Shown: positions 1 to 8,930, numbered from the stretch's first letter. The stretch: DNA of 64,000 nucleotides from Pseudoxanthomonas sp. z9 (GCF_006542425.1 NZ_VFID01000003.1:1-64000); one strand, 5' to 3'. Numbers and translations are program-made. Notes: generated from the sequence alone by a model not told the origin.

Positions 1-3000
1 CGGACAGGAAGAACGGGTTGGAGGTGCGCGCCACCCGCCCCACGCCGTCATACTCGGTGCACACCGCCGAGACGTCCTGGCCGCTGACGCCGGCATTGAA
101 AGTCTCGGTGGCCTTCATGACGGGGCGGCCCAGTACATCGAAGTACGCCCATTGCCGGGGTGCCATCGTGGCGGCGACCTGCTGGCGGAATACCGCGCCA
201 GCCGGACAGGCGACGGCTTCCGGCCCGCTGTTGCACCAGCGGTAGGTGGTCGTGCTGGTAACACCACCGCTGCCCGGAGAGGAAAATGGAGAGCTCTGGC
301 TCCAGCTGACGTAGTCGCGGCCCAGTATCCCCTTGAGGGCCACGCTGCGGACGTTGTTGACGTCGCGCACGTCGGTGGCGTCGCCGAACAGGTTGCGCGC
401 AATGACGACGCTGGTTCGGCGTTCCTCCGCGCCAGTTCCGTTCCAGAACGGCGCATAGGTGGCCACGGGGAAGCGGCCCCGCGCGTCGAATTCCACCCGT
501 GAGTATCGGCGCAGCGCATCGAGCGAGGAAGGTCGGAAGACCTGCCCGCTGGCAGAGCACCCGGTTGCCGGCGCAGCGCATACCACGGACTGCAGACGGT
601 TACCGTAGTCGTCCAGGACGTAAGCGGTGGCCGAAGCCTGGTCGGCAGCCCCGCCGGGCTGCGTACGCTCTTCGGTCAGCAGACCGGTAGCGGCCCCGCC
701 CATGGCGTAGCTGAAACCTGCGGTGCGCACCACGTCCGGATAGCCCGGGCGACGATGGGTGACCGTGCTGGCGGTCAGGCGGCCCAGCCGCCAGGTGCTG
801 GCGTTGTCGCTGTAGGTGTTCTGGGTGATCTGCGTGGCCGTCAACGTGCTGGCGCCGGTGTAGGTATCGGCCACGGTCTGGGTGACGTTGCCGTAACTGC
901 CATAGCTGAAGGCCGTGGCGATTTTGCTAGTGACGGCGCCGGTGTACGGATCTCGCAGCGTTTCCTCGGTGCCCTGGGTGCGCACGTGGATGGGCGTCTG
1001 GCTCGTCAGCGAGCCGGCCATTTCCCAGCTTTGCACGCTGCTGGAGAACCATTGCCCGCCCAGATCCGGATGCGTGACACCAGGCCCGCTGAAACAGGCG
1101 TTGGTCACCGCCCCCAGACACGCCGGCGCCGCATAGGCCGCGCTGATGGCCTTCTTCACGGTTTGCAGTGGCAGGCCGGTGAACGGGAAATTCTGGGCGT
1201 AGGTCGTGGCGGTGACGACGTGTCCGCCGGTCTGGTTCGGATCGATGGTCTCCAGAATGCCAAAGCCCAGGAATCCCCTTCCGCCCGCCTGCACGCGCGC
1301 ATTGGCGTAGCGGTAGTAGAGATTGGCCTTTGCCGTCGCATCGCCCGTGCGCGGTGCGCTGCTGGACACGCGAGCCACGACGTAGCTGGATGCCAGGACG
1401 TCCTGCACCGGGGCACCCCGGCCCCAGTTCAAGCTGTTGCGCGACCCACTGGCGCGTCGATACACCGCGTTGTTGGTCAACGGGACGTATTGGACCTGTG
1501 TCGTGGCGCCCAGACCGTTGGTGAAGCTGGTGATGACATCACGTGGCTGGAACGCTTGGGCGCCCCGGGAAAACGCGGTGCCCACGGTAGTTCCCGCGAA
1601 GCTCAGCGTCTGGAAATCCATGTTGCCGTCACCATCCACGTCTCCGAAGATCGGAACGTGCTTGTTCTGGTCACATCCACTGCCCTGGCACAACCGCGCA
1701 TTGCCGCCCGGTAGCGCGGTCCCGGCGGCAAACGTGCCGTCGGGCAGCGCCTTGCGCACCGCATAGCCCTTGTAGCTGCCGTAGTTGACCAGATACAGCA
1801 AGTCGGCCCGGCCATCGCCGGTGACATCCACGAACCTGGCCTGGTCCTTGAACTCGGTCAGCGACAGGACCGTCTGCGCTGTGAAGCCACGGCCGGTATT
1901 GAGCGAGTACGCCCAGTCACTCGACGAGGAGGTGCGCACCACCCTGTCGGACAGGCCGTCGCCATTGATGTCCGTCAGTACGATGGAGTAAACAGCGCTA
2001 TTGGCGTTGGCGACATAGCCATGGGAGGCCAGCAGGATCGCACTGGACGTCTGCTCCTTGACCGCCATGGCATACAACCCCTTGGACTGGACGCGCTCCC
2101 AGCAAGGGTCGGCAAGAAGCTGGTTCTCGGGCTGATCGGGGTCCTGGTAACGGCTTACCAACCCATTGGACGCGACGTTGGCGCGGCGTCGGGACAAGGC
2201 GGAAAGCTCACAACCCGGACCGCCTGTCCATAGCTCCGCCTGCGCATTCACCTGGATAATCAGATCCGAGGCCGCATCGCCATTGAAATCGACCATCTGC
2301 ACAAAGTCGGTCTTGGTCGTAGGCGTTCCAGCAATCTGCATTTCGCAGTTCTGGACCTCCGGATTGGATGGATCGTTGCACCCTGGAATGATGGTGCCCA
2401 GGGACTGCGGATCCACCGAGGTCGTCCGTTCGTTCCCCCATCCGAATGCGGATGCCTGCCGCTCCATGATGCGGGTACGGAGCGCGCCGTCCCGGAAATA
2501 GACGATGTCGGTCAGGCCGTCGCCGTTCATATCCGCCAACTGCACCTGCGAGGTGATGGCCTGGACGGAAGGCACCGCGGGTGACAAACCCGCAATCAGG
2601 TTGGTGGCCATGTTGAAGTGCACGCCATTGGATGGATGCACGCGCCAGCCCTGGCCGATGACACTGGAGACGAACAAGTCGTCCAGACCGTCGCCGTTGT
2701 AGTCGAACAGATGCCAGGCGCCATCGCCGCGATCCGTGATGTTGGCCGGCACGCAGTTCCAGGTGGTGTTGGCATAGGCCGGTTGGCCGCTGGCATTGAG
2801 GGTGCCGAGCATCGTGATGACCCAGCTACCACCCGTGCAGCCGGTGCCCGCCAGATACAGGACGGCCAGATCCTGACGCCCATCGCCGTTGATGTCCGCG
2901 ATCTTGAATCCCTTGAAGTGGTCGGTGGCCAACGTCAGGTTCGGCGGCGCTTCATACGTTGAAAACGCATGGGTGGCCGTACTCCAACCGAACATCGTCG

Positions 3001-4144
3001 CCGCCGAGCAGACCGCGGCGCTGCTGTCGCGACATTCCTGCAGGCCGATCAGCGTGTCCTGGCCGCTACCCGAGGGGGATGGCGCGTAGGTAAGCACGAC
3101 GTGGCGCGCTTGCTGGTCCGAAGGACAGACCGCGTCGGCGCTGGCGCAGCTGGTGATGCTCTCCAGGCGCCGGGTCGTGGTGACCTGGCCACCCGCGAGG
3201 TATCCGCGACTCCATTGTGCCGCCGGCAGCGTGCTGTAGTTGAACTGCACCTTGGCATACGGTGCACTGGCGGTGGACTGGCCCGAGAGCGCGACTTTGC
3301 CGGTGTAACGAACCTCGCGGATGTGATGCTCACCGGTGCCCGCACCGGAGGGATTCTCGTCGTAAAGGTAGTCAATGTAGCTCCCGCTCGAATCCTGGAA
3401 GCGGGTTTGTGCCCAGCTGATGGCGGCCCCTGTATTGAGAGGCGAAGTCGTCTCGACATAGCCGTCCGGCCGCGTGGCGCCGCCGGCGTTACTATCGCGA
3501 TCGCCGTACCAACTGATCGAGCCATCTTTGCGCTCGACCGTGAAGAACGACGGGCCTTTGGTGCCACCAGAGGGCGTGTAGGCGCAGACGCGGCTGAAGC
3601 TATCCAGCTCGGTGGCCAGCGCCACCCCACTCATGCCGCCGGCTGACGGACAAGTCGCCGAAGACGGAACCAGGCGCTGGCCATCCAGGCAGTAGCGGTC
3701 GCTGGCACTGAAGTTGACCGGCCGCGGGTTCCCGTCCGGCGTGGCCGCACCCAGGAAATCTCCGGCTTCACGCGTGGCGCGACAACGACTGATGGAGGAT
3801 AGCCCGCCAATGGACCAGCCCTTGCCGAGCGCGCCGGCCCCACCCTGGCTGGAGTAGCTCAGTGACAGCTGCGGCGTCACGCCTGCGGTACCCGGCACCG
3901 CATACAGCGGCACGGTGTAGGTCGCCGCGCCGGATTCATCGACGCGAAACTCCGCGCCTGTGGCGGATACCGCATCGGACAACGGGTCGGGATTCGCCAA
4001 TACTCGCGGCGGCAGGCCACCACCGGTGACCTGCGCGACCACCTCGAAAACGAAGAGGCTCAGCGGAGTCAGGAGAAGGCCGGCCACCAGCAGCAACAGG
4101 GCGGACGCACTGACGGAAAGACGACGAGCAGTCTGTTCGGACAT
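1..4144 (-). CDS. SpvB / FG-GAP / Rhs-type giant exported protein, 3' end outside window
   Basis: I translated this frame by eye; it stays open from the ATG at 4144 to the left edge (about 1,381 residues seen, no stop), so the C-terminus is missing. Order: a hydrophobic segment at residues 13-36 (signal or anchor); an SpvB-like domain at about 55-250 containing LGKGWSIGGLSSISRC; seven Asp-rich FG-GAP/VCBS repeats such as ADINGDGRQDL, FDYNGDGLDDL and VDVTGDGRADL at about 415, 480, 540, 620, 727, 775 and 836; then a TcdB-middle/Rhs-like part beginning near FTNGLGATTQVQYVPL, with YD-like strands (VEFDARGRF) near the edge. This is the architecture of insecticidal toxin complex B subunits and of Rhs polymorphic toxins, where a toxin tip follows the Rhs shell. 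The ATG at 4144 has GGAG six bases upstream; an in-frame ATG at 4156 has a poorer site. The toxin tip, if any, cannot be seen. Confidence 0.85.
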   Translation of the reverse strand, partial: MSEQTARRLSVSASALLLLVAGLLLTPLSLFVFEVVAQVTGGGLPPRVLANPDPLSDAVSATGAEFRVDESGAATYTVPLYAVPGTAGVTPQLSLSYSSQGGAGALGKGWSIGGLSSISRCRATREAGDFLGAATPDGNPRPVNFSASDRYCLDGQRLVPSSATCPSAGGMSGVALATELDSFSRVCAYTPSGGTKGPSFFTVERKDGSISWYGDRDSNAGGATRPDGYVETTSPLNTGAAISWAQTRFQDSSGSYIDYLYDENPSGAGTGEHHIREVRYTGKVALSGQSTASAPYAKVQFNYSTLPAAQWSRGYLAGGQVTTTRRLESITSCASADAVCPSDQQARHVVLTYAPSPSGSGQDTLIGLQECRDSSAAVCSAATMFGWSTATHAFSTYEAPPNLTLATDHFKGFKIADINGDGRQDLAVLYLAGTGCTGGSWVITMLGTLNASGQPAYANTTWNCVPANITDRGDGAWHLFDYNGDGLDDLFVSSVIGQGWRVHPSNGVHFNMATNLIAGLSPAVPSVQAITSQVQLADMNGDGLTDIVYFRDGALRTRIMERQASAFGWGNERTTSVDPQSLGTIIPGCNDPSNPEVQNCEMQIAGTPTTKTDFVQMVDFNGDAASDLIIQVNAQAELWTGGPGCELSALSRRRANVASNGLVSRYQDPDQPENQLLADPCWERVQSKGLYAMAVKEQTSSAILLASHGYVANANSAVYSIVLTDINGDGLSDRVVRTSSSSDWAYSLNTGRGFTAQTVLSLTEFKDQARFVDVTGDGRADLLYLVNYGSYKGYAVRKALPDGTFAAGTALPGGNARLCQGSGCDQNKHVPIFGDVDGDGNMDFQTLSFAGTTVGTAFSRGAQAFQPRDVITSFTNGLGATTQVQYVPLTNNAVYRRASGSRNSLNWGRGAPVQDVLASSYVVARVSSSAPRTGDATAKANLYYRYANARVQAGGRGFLGFGILETIDPNQTGGHVVTATTYAQNFPFTGLPLQTVKKAISAAYAAPACLGAVTNACFSGPGVTHPDLGGQWFSSSVQSWEMAGSLTSQTPIHVRTQGTEETLRDPYTGAVTSKIATAFSYGSYGNVTQTVADTYTGASTLTATQITQNTYSDNASTWRLGRLTASTVTHRRPGYPDVVRTAGFSYAMGGAATGLLTEERTQPGGAADQASATAYVLDDYGNRLQSVVCAAPATGCSASGQVFRPSSLDALRRYSRVEFDARGRFPVATYAPFWNGTGAEERRTSVVIARNLFGDATDVRDVNNVRSVALKGILGRDYVSWSQSSPFSSPGSGGVTSTTTYRWCNSGPEAVACPAGAVFRQQVAATMAPRQWAYFDVLGRPVMKATETFNAGVSGQDVSAVCTEYDGVGRVARTSNPFFLS

Positions 4145-4552
4145 GCGGAACTCCATTTCCGCGCCAGAGACTCCACCGCGCGGCAAATCACCGTAGCGAC
4201 GACAACCCTTGCGAAGCCCGACTGCGACCGGTCCCCACCGGAGTTGCAGATTGCGTTCCTCAACGCGTGGTGAGGTCGCCGCCGCAGTATCACTACCTCC
4301 AGCCCGGCGATCAAGTTTAACGAAAATTGTACAGAACCTGCCCTTTGGCGTCGTGGCATTTGTTGATCACTTGGGCCAAACCGGCGCGGCCACGGTCAGC
4401 ATCAGCGCACAAAAATCCGTTTCATGGCCCCTACGTTCTCGGGGCGAGATTCGCGTAATTTGCTACAGGCTGCCGCACGGACCGTGGCGTCAAAGGGGGC
4501 GACGCCGTATGGCATTCCTGGCACGGGAATCAATCCGCCTGCAAGTTGCCGG
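4145..4552. other. Intergenic region upstream of the SpvB/Rhs gene
   Basis: No credible gene is visible in these 408 bases. The frames that cross it are short and have no recognisable domain. An AT-rich patch lies around 4315-4335 and contains TACAAT on the minus strand (4331-4326), a possible -10 box for the Rhs gene, but I see no matching -35 box. It separates the SUKH gene from the Rhs gene, so the latter probably has its own promoter here. Confidence 0.4.
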
Positions 4553-5158
4553 CTAGCTGCGCCATGGCACCTTGAACTCGTCAGCAAGCCTGTTCAGCAC
4601 GCACTCCAGCATCGACTCGAAATTCTCCCACTGCTCCAGTGGCTCCGTCGAAGTCTCCAGACGACGGTAGACGCGCGCGCCCCAAACGCGGAAGTAAAGC
4701 ACGGACCCATCCTCATCGAGGCCGCCAATGTAGAAGTCTTCGGGATTCGAGTTTGCCGGGCGGAGCAGACCATTATGATCGATCAGGTCGAATGGCTGGC
4801 GACGCTCCGGATCGCGGCTGACTTCAGCGCGAAGGCCGAAGATCGAAAGGCCTCCCTGATAGAAATGCGCGCCGTTGAAGGACGCCAGGTACGCCAGCAC
4901 GCGCGGGGGAAACGTGGTCGGCGACCTCCTCTGGCGACGCTCCACTTCGTCCTCGGGCAAGGGGGCGAACACGACGTGCCGAAAGGCAGCCGGCCCGACC
5001 TCCGGCATTGCTCCAATGCCCGTCCAGCCGAATCTGGCATGGTTCGGCTCTCCTGCATTGCTGTGGATCACTGAATCGAGAATGGTCTGCAAGGTATTCA
5101 TTTTCCACGGCCCGCCTTTCCGGCCCGGGTACGCATTCCGGAGCCGCTTCCAAGACAT
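4553..5158 (-). CDS. SUKH (SMI1/KNR4-like) family protein, probable immunity protein
   Basis: The 201-residue protein has the pattern of the SUKH fold: a proline after the N-terminal helices (FPPRVLAYLASFNGAHFY at about residues 84-101, corresponding to the LP..y..f....NG core), then the SIFGL strand, a DFYIGGLDEDGSVLYF strand pair and a terminal helix (ENFESMLECVLNRL). SUKH proteins are common immunity proteins for contact-dependent and Rhs nuclease toxins. No signal peptide is present, so it is cytoplasmic. It lies upstream of the Rhs gene on the same strand, not downstream as usual for immunity genes, and 36 bases after the kinase gene, so it may be cotranscribed with the kinase. The start at 5158 is uncertain: an in-frame ATG at 5101 (MNTLQT) is possible, and neither has a strong ribosome site. 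Family call is from pattern only. Confidence 0.65.
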   Translation of the reverse strand: MSWKRLRNAYPGRKGGPWKMNTLQTILDSVIHSNAGEPNHARFGWTGIGAMPEVGPAAFRHVVFAPLPEDEVERRQRRSPTTFPPRVLAYLASFNGAHFYQGGLSIFGLRAEVSRDPERRQPFDLIDHNGLLRPANSNPEDFYIGGLDEDGSVLYFRVWGARVYRRLETSTEPLEQWENFESMLECVLNRLADEFKVPWRS

Positions 5159-5194
5159 TTCACCATAGGGTTCGTCCCTCGCCTGGTTTGATAC

Positions 5195-5728
5195 TTACCC
5201 GACCTGGACACCACCCGACGGGTAACGATGCCGGATTTCACGCAACAAGGCATCGGCAAGCTGCTCGGGCGGCGCGGCCGCGTCCCATGGCTCGCCAAGT
5301 TCGCTGCCGACCGCGCCGCTCAGCACGGCATATTCGCGGTGGAATGTTTCCTTCTCGTAGTCGAGTTCGTCGATCGCCCTGACGCTTGCCCGCCGGTCTA
5401 TCCGGGCCAGATTCGATTCGGGATCCAGCGTCAAGCGAAAGCAAAGGATCCGGTCATCCAACCGGGCCAGCCGGCGGCGGAGGTCCTCCAGTTCGGCTGC
5501 GGTTTCCCAGAGATGGTTGATCACGAAATGGCGGTAGCCGAATCGTCGATGGTGACGCAGCAGCAACAGGATTCCCCGGTGAAGGTGCTCGACCGGATCC
5601 GCAGGCAGCGGATTGACCGCGACCAGACTGTCGCCGTCCAGCATGGCGCAATGGTCGATTTTCTCCGAAAGAACTTCGGAGAGCGTCGATTTGCCTATGC
5701 CCAGCGGGCCGTTGATCACGATGATCAT
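5195..5728 (-). CDS. AAA-type P-loop kinase-like protein
   Basis: The 177-residue protein opens with a hydrophobic strand and a Walker A loop, MIIVINGPLGIGKST, followed by MLDGDSL, a likely Walker B/substrate acid region, and Arg-rich LID-like helices (LEDLRRRLARLDDR, IDRRASVRAID). This is the layout of small nucleotide- or small-molecule kinases such as the AAA_33 and chloramphenicol phosphotransferase-like groups. The substrate cannot be inferred. The open frame extends further upstream into the S41 gene, but a start at 5728 places the P-loop at the N-terminus, as is normal, and leaves a 25-base gap to the S41 stop. No good Shine-Dalgarno is visible, which fits translation coupled to the upstream gene. 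Likely cotranscribed with the peptidase and perhaps the SUKH gene. Confidence 0.75.
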   Translation of the reverse strand: MIIVINGPLGIGKSTLSEVLSEKIDHCAMLDGDSLVAVNPLPADPVEHLHRGILLLLRHHRRFGYRHFVINHLWETAAELEDLRRRLARLDDRILCFRLTLDPESNLARIDRRASVRAIDELDYEKETFHREYAVLSGAVGSELGEPWDAAAPPEQLADALLREIRHRYPSGGVQVG

Positions 5729-5753
5729 GAAAGTCCGCGCTTCCGGCGCCCGG

Positions 5754-6683
5754 TCATCGGGTTGCTTCGCCGACTTCCAGATCGCCGGCCAGGACACGGC
5801 GCGCGACATGGAGCGGATCATCTCCACCGTTCACATCCGGAACCACGCCTTCGCGGTCCCAGTTGCCGCCGGTCCGGACGTTGAGCGGCCGGGCATCCGG
5901 AATGAAAATCTGGAAGCCATGCGGCAATGGCTTGGGGTCACCCAGCAGGTTGGCCGCACCCGCGCTGCGCGAACCGATCACCACCGCCCTGCTGGCGGCC
6001 TGCAGGGAATAGGCGACGTACTCCGATGCGGAGGCGGAACGGCGGTCCATCAGTATCACCAGCCCGCCGTGGTATTCCGGCAGATCACGCTTGGGCAGCG
6101 GCTCCGTCCGGCGCGCCGAGCGCGCCTGGATGTCCTGCACCGAAGCCACCTCGTCGCCCAGGAATGCGCGCACCAGCTGGCCCGCGGTATCCGCGTCGCC
6201 GCCGCCGTTCTGCCTGAGGTCCAGCACCAGTCCCTGCGTGTCCTTGAGCAGTTCCATTGCATTGCGGAGCTTGGGGCCCGCCATGTCCCAGGGATAGAAG
6301 GACGCCAGGCGCAGGTAGCCGATGTTGCCTTCCAGCACCTTCACTTCCCGCACGCCCATGTTGGCGGGCTTGCCGGCCGCCCGCCAGGCCATCAGCCAAT
6401 CGTCATCGGCGCCCGCCTTCTCTTCGATCACCCGCTCGATCAGGAAGTGTCCGTCGTAGGCATCCAAGTCCCGGTTGAGTCGCTTGGAGAAGGAAAGCCA
6501 GTCGCCACATGCATCGGCGTAGCGTTCCTTGTCCGACCAGTCGCGGACGCTTTCGGCAATCTGCCGGGCTTCCTGCGCAATCACGTAGTCCTTCTCGATG
6601 GCTTTCGCCATCTGTTCGAGCACGGCTTCCTGCTGCGGACAACCGCCCGCCAGCATCGCCGCCAACCATAGTGCCTGGCTCAT
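5754..6683 (-). CDS. S41 family (C-terminal processing-like) peptidase
   Basis: The 309-residue protein ends with the S41 fold: GNIGYLRLASF opens the catalytic domain, TQGLVLDLRQNGGGD is the conserved Asp-Leu-Arg-x-Asn-x-Gly-Gly strand, DRRSASASEYVAYSLQ contains the nucleophile serine in the SASASE motif, and GSRSAGAANLL follows. No PDZ domain is present, so it belongs to the short PDZ-less group and not to Ctp/Prc. The start at 6683 has AGGAGG six bases upstream (alternative ATG at 6689). A hydrophobic N-terminus with a Cys (ALWLAAMLAGGC) hints at a lipoprotein, but the n-region lacks positive charge. The frame runs on to 7253 across the divergent MarR gene; that part is not coding. Divergent from the MarR gene, 60 bases apart. 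Confidence 0.85.
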   Translation of the reverse strand: MSQALWLAAMLAGGCPQQEAVLEQMAKAIEKDYVIAQEARQIAESVRDWSDKERYADACGDWLSFSKRLNRDLDAYDGHFLIERVIEEKAGADDDWLMAWRAAGKPANMGVREVKVLEGNIGYLRLASFYPWDMAGPKLRNAMELLKDTQGLVLDLRQNGGGDADTAGQLVRAFLGDEVASVQDIQARSARRTEPLPKRDLPEYHGGLVILMDRRSASASEYVAYSLQAASRAVVIGSRSAGAANLLGDPKPLPHGFQIFIPDARPLNVRTGGNWDREGVVPDVNGGDDPLHVARRVLAGDLEVGEATR

Positions 6684-6705
6684 GGCCATCCTCCTCCCAT
6701 GCCGT

Positions 6706-6736
6706 TGTTGACAATGTATAAGTGCTAACATATATT
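6706..6736 (+). promoter_or_regulatory. Sigma-70 promoter with overlapping inverted repeat, marR-type operator
   Basis: TTGACA (6708-6713), a 17-base spacer and TATATT (6731-6736) form a near-consensus housekeeping promoter for the MarR gene. The expected start of transcription, about seven bases past the -10 box, falls on the A of the ATG at 6744, so the message is probably leaderless. An imperfect inverted repeat TGTTGAC-N11-GCTAACA (6706-6712, 6724-6730) spans the -35 box and spacer, a natural position for autorepression by the MarR protein. The divergent S41 gene starts 23 bases to the left and could be controlled from the same site. Confidence 0.75.
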
Positions 6737-6743
6737 CCAGGGC

Positions 6744-7217
6744 ATGACAACACCACATGCGACTTTGGGCACGCTGTTGCGTACCCTCATCGATCAGTTG
6801 GATTCGGCGGTCGCGGATGCGTACACCGAGTCCGGACTCGACTACAAACCGCGCTTCACGCCGATCATCCGCGCGCTCTCCCAACACGGCCCCTCGCGGA
6901 TCAAGGACATCGCCGACGGCATGGGCGTGAGCCATTCGGCGGTCAGCCAGACCCTGAGTGCGCTGGTACGCGCCAAGTGGGTCAAGCTCCTGCCCGGCGA
7001 GGACAGTCGCGAGCGCATCGTGCACCTGACCCCCTACGCGAAGGCCCGCCTGCCCCTCCTCGAGCAGCACTGGGCGACCACCGCGAAGGCGGCGGCCAGT
7101 CTCAACGAGGATCTGGGAATTTCGCTTGAAGACGTGCTTCGCAACGCGCTGAAGGCGTTGCAGGACCAGTCGTTCGGGGAGCGTATCCGGAAAGCGGGTA
7201 AATTGCGTTCCGCCTGA
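6744..7217 (+). CDS. MarR family winged-helix regulator
   Basis: The 157-residue protein has the MarR layout: N-terminal dimer helices, then the winged helix-turn-helix GPSRIKDIADGMGVSHSAVSQTLSALVRAKWVKLLPGEDSRERIVHLTP at about 50-98, with the Asp-Ser-Arg wing typical of the family, and C-terminal dimer helices. It binds DNA as a dimer and usually represses until a ligand is bound; the ligand is not evident. The gene is divergent from the S41 peptidase and followed after 47 bases by an exported hydrolase and a GST-like gene on the same strand, which it may control. There is no Shine-Dalgarno; the promoter geometry implies a leaderless transcript. Confidence 0.88.
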   Translation: MTTPHATLGTLLRTLIDQLDSAVADAYTESGLDYKPRFTPIIRALSQHGPSRIKDIADGMGVSHSAVSQTLSALVRAKWVKLLPGEDSRERIVHLTPYAKARLPLLEQHWATTAKAAASLNEDLGISLEDVLRNALKALQDQSFGERIRKAGKLRSA

Positions 7218-7264
7218 CCCGGGCGTCCATCCTTCCCGCCACATCGCACCCACGGAGAGTCCAG

Positions 7265-8143
7265 ATGCGTGGTCTTCGCCTGTTCGCGTTCACCCTGTCG
7301 CTACTGCCGTGGCTGGCCTGCGCCGCGACGCTCCCCTCCCCCACGTCCCTTCCCATCACCGCCGAGATAACGGGCACCGGCACGACGGATCTGGTGCTTG
7401 TTCCCGGCCTGTCCGGTGGCGATGTTTCCTGGCAGGAAACCGCGGTGCGATTGTCGGACCGGTATCGCGTGCACAGGCTCCGGATAGCCGGACTCGAAGG
7501 GCCCGTTGGCGATGCTCCCGCACCAAGCAGTATCGGCGCGGTCGCCGAAGCGCTGACGAGCTATATCCAGCGGAATTCGTCCCGTCCCGTCATGCTTGTC
7601 GGGCATTCGGCCGGCGGCGTGGTAGCGCTGATGGCCACGCTTCGGCAGCCTGATCTGGTGGCGCGCGTCATCATTGTGGACGCGCTGCCCTTCATGTCCG
7701 CCAATCGCGGCAGCGCAAGCGTGGACGAGGAACTGCGCGGCAAGGTCGGCGCGGAGGTTCGGGACATGCGCGCGGAAGACACGGCGGCCTTCGAAAAGCG
7801 GATGCAGGCGCAGGCTTCGTCCGCGGTGGGCAATCCAGACACCGCCGCCCGAATCGCGCAAGGCGGCGCACGCAGCCATCGCGACACCTACGCCGCGTTG
7901 TACGAAAGTCTTTCGACCACGGACCTGAGAGCCGAGGTTGCCAGCCTGCACCCGCCGTTGACCGTCATCTTCGCCGACCAGTCGCCACTTGGTGCGCCTG
8001 CCGGATACATGGCCCGCCGCTACCAGGAGCAGTATGCAAGCAGCCGGGCCACGCTGGTGGAAGTCACCGATGCCCGTCATTACCTGATGCTCGACCAGCC
8101 GCGCGAGTTTGCCGAGGCGCTGGATGCGGCATTGATGGATTGA
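7265..8143 (+). CDS. Exported alpha/beta hydrolase
   Basis: The 292-residue protein starts with a clear signal peptide (LRLFAFTLSLLPWLACAA) and is therefore periplasmic or membrane-exposed. The alpha/beta fold is shown by VLVPGLSGGDVSW (oxyanion strand), the nucleophile elbow VGHSAGG with Ser near residue 117, and the terminal DARHYLMLDQP holding the catalytic His near residue 275. An Asp for the triad is likely in VIFADQS. The substrate is not evident; esterase or lactonase-like activity is the family expectation. CACGGAGAG lies just before the ATG as ribosome site. It lies between a MarR regulator and a GST-like gene on the same strand with short gaps, suggesting one transcription unit. Confidence 0.85.
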   Translation: MRGLRLFAFTLSLLPWLACAATLPSPTSLPITAEITGTGTTDLVLVPGLSGGDVSWQETAVRLSDRYRVHRLRIAGLEGPVGDAPAPSSIGAVAEALTSYIQRNSSRPVMLVGHSAGGVVALMATLRQPDLVARVIIVDALPFMSANRGSASVDEELRGKVGAEVRDMRAEDTAAFEKRMQAQASSAVGNPDTAARIAQGGARSHRDTYAALYESLSTTDLRAEVASLHPPLTVIFADQSPLGAPAGYMARRYQEQYASSRATLVEVTDARHYLMLDQPREFAEALDAALMD

Positions 8144-8170
8144 ACCGAGCCGGCATGGCGTGAGGGTGGC

Positions 8171-8893
8171 ATGGCACGGCTGATCGGCGAGGTGTTTTCG
8201 CCCTGGACGCGCAAGGCGCGATGGGCGCTGGACTACTGCGACGTGGCCTATCGCTACCAGGAGTACGTCCCGTTCCTCAGCGAACCCGGGCTCAGGCTCA
8301 GGTTGCGACAATGGCATGGCAAGGTGTCGGTTCCCGTGCTGTTGACGGACGCGGGACCGGTACGTGGCTCGTTCGAAATCGCCCGGTACGCCGCGCTGGC
8401 AACGGGTGATGATCGGCTGGGCGATTTCGACCGGATCCGGTTCTGGGATGACATCAGCGAGGTAGGGCTGGCTGCCGCCAGGACCCGTGTGGTCAGGACC
8501 ATCGCGGAGCATCCGGACGCGCTCGACGAATCCCTTCCCCACGTACCTTCGCGACTCAGGCCCCTGCTCCGCCCCATCACCCGCCGCGTGGTGAACGCAC
8601 TGGACCGGAAGTACGCGCACTTGTACGGGGCCGGCAATCACCGGAACGCGCTGCTTGCCTTGCGCCGTGGTTTGCGGGAGTCCGGCACGGGGTTCGTGCT
8701 GGACACTTTCAGCTACGCCGACATCACCCTGTGCGCCCTGCTGGATGCGGTGGTCCCAGAGACCGATGCCGTGTTTCCTGGCGAAGCGCAGCGGCGCTGC
8801 TGGCAGGACGACCAACTGGCCGATGAGTTCGCCGATTTGCTTGTCTGGCGGGAACAACTGCGTCCGTATCGCGCTTCCCCGCCTGTCGTCTGA
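8171..8893 (+). CDS. Glutathione S-transferase-like protein
   Basis: The 240-residue protein begins with a thioredoxin-like GST N-terminal domain: MARLIGEVFSPWTRKARWAL resembles the strand-turn-helix with the catalytic Ser/Cys position (SPWTRK), and VPVLLTDAGPVRGSFEIARY carries the cis-proline (VSVPVLL) and the Glu-Ser-type glutathione site, here Gly-Ser-Phe-Glu-Ile. The C-terminal half is helical, as expected for a GST, with the FSYADITLCALLDAV segment matching the conserved Asp N-cap of the family. No signal peptide. It follows the exported hydrolase by 27 bases and probably belongs to the same operon under the MarR regulator. Substrate unknown. Confidence 0.8.
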   Translation: MARLIGEVFSPWTRKARWALDYCDVAYRYQEYVPFLSEPGLRLRLRQWHGKVSVPVLLTDAGPVRGSFEIARYAALATGDDRLGDFDRIRFWDDISEVGLAAARTRVVRTIAEHPDALDESLPHVPSRLRPLLRPITRRVVNALDRKYAHLYGAGNHRNALLALRRGLRESGTGFVLDTFSYADITLCALLDAVVPETDAVFPGEAQRRCWQDDQLADEFADLLVWREQLRPYRASPPVV

Positions 8894-8930
8894 ATGCCGG
8901 TGCGTACCGCCACCTGCTTCCCTGCTGGCC

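Noticed and set aside
755..1714. A plus-strand frame of 319 residues inside the Rhs gene
   Set aside because: It lies antisense to a continuous, domain-rich minus-strand frame.
6684..7253. Upstream extension of the S41 peptidase frame
   Set aside because: It crosses the divergent MarR gene and its promoter; the ribosome site and start at 6683 are good.
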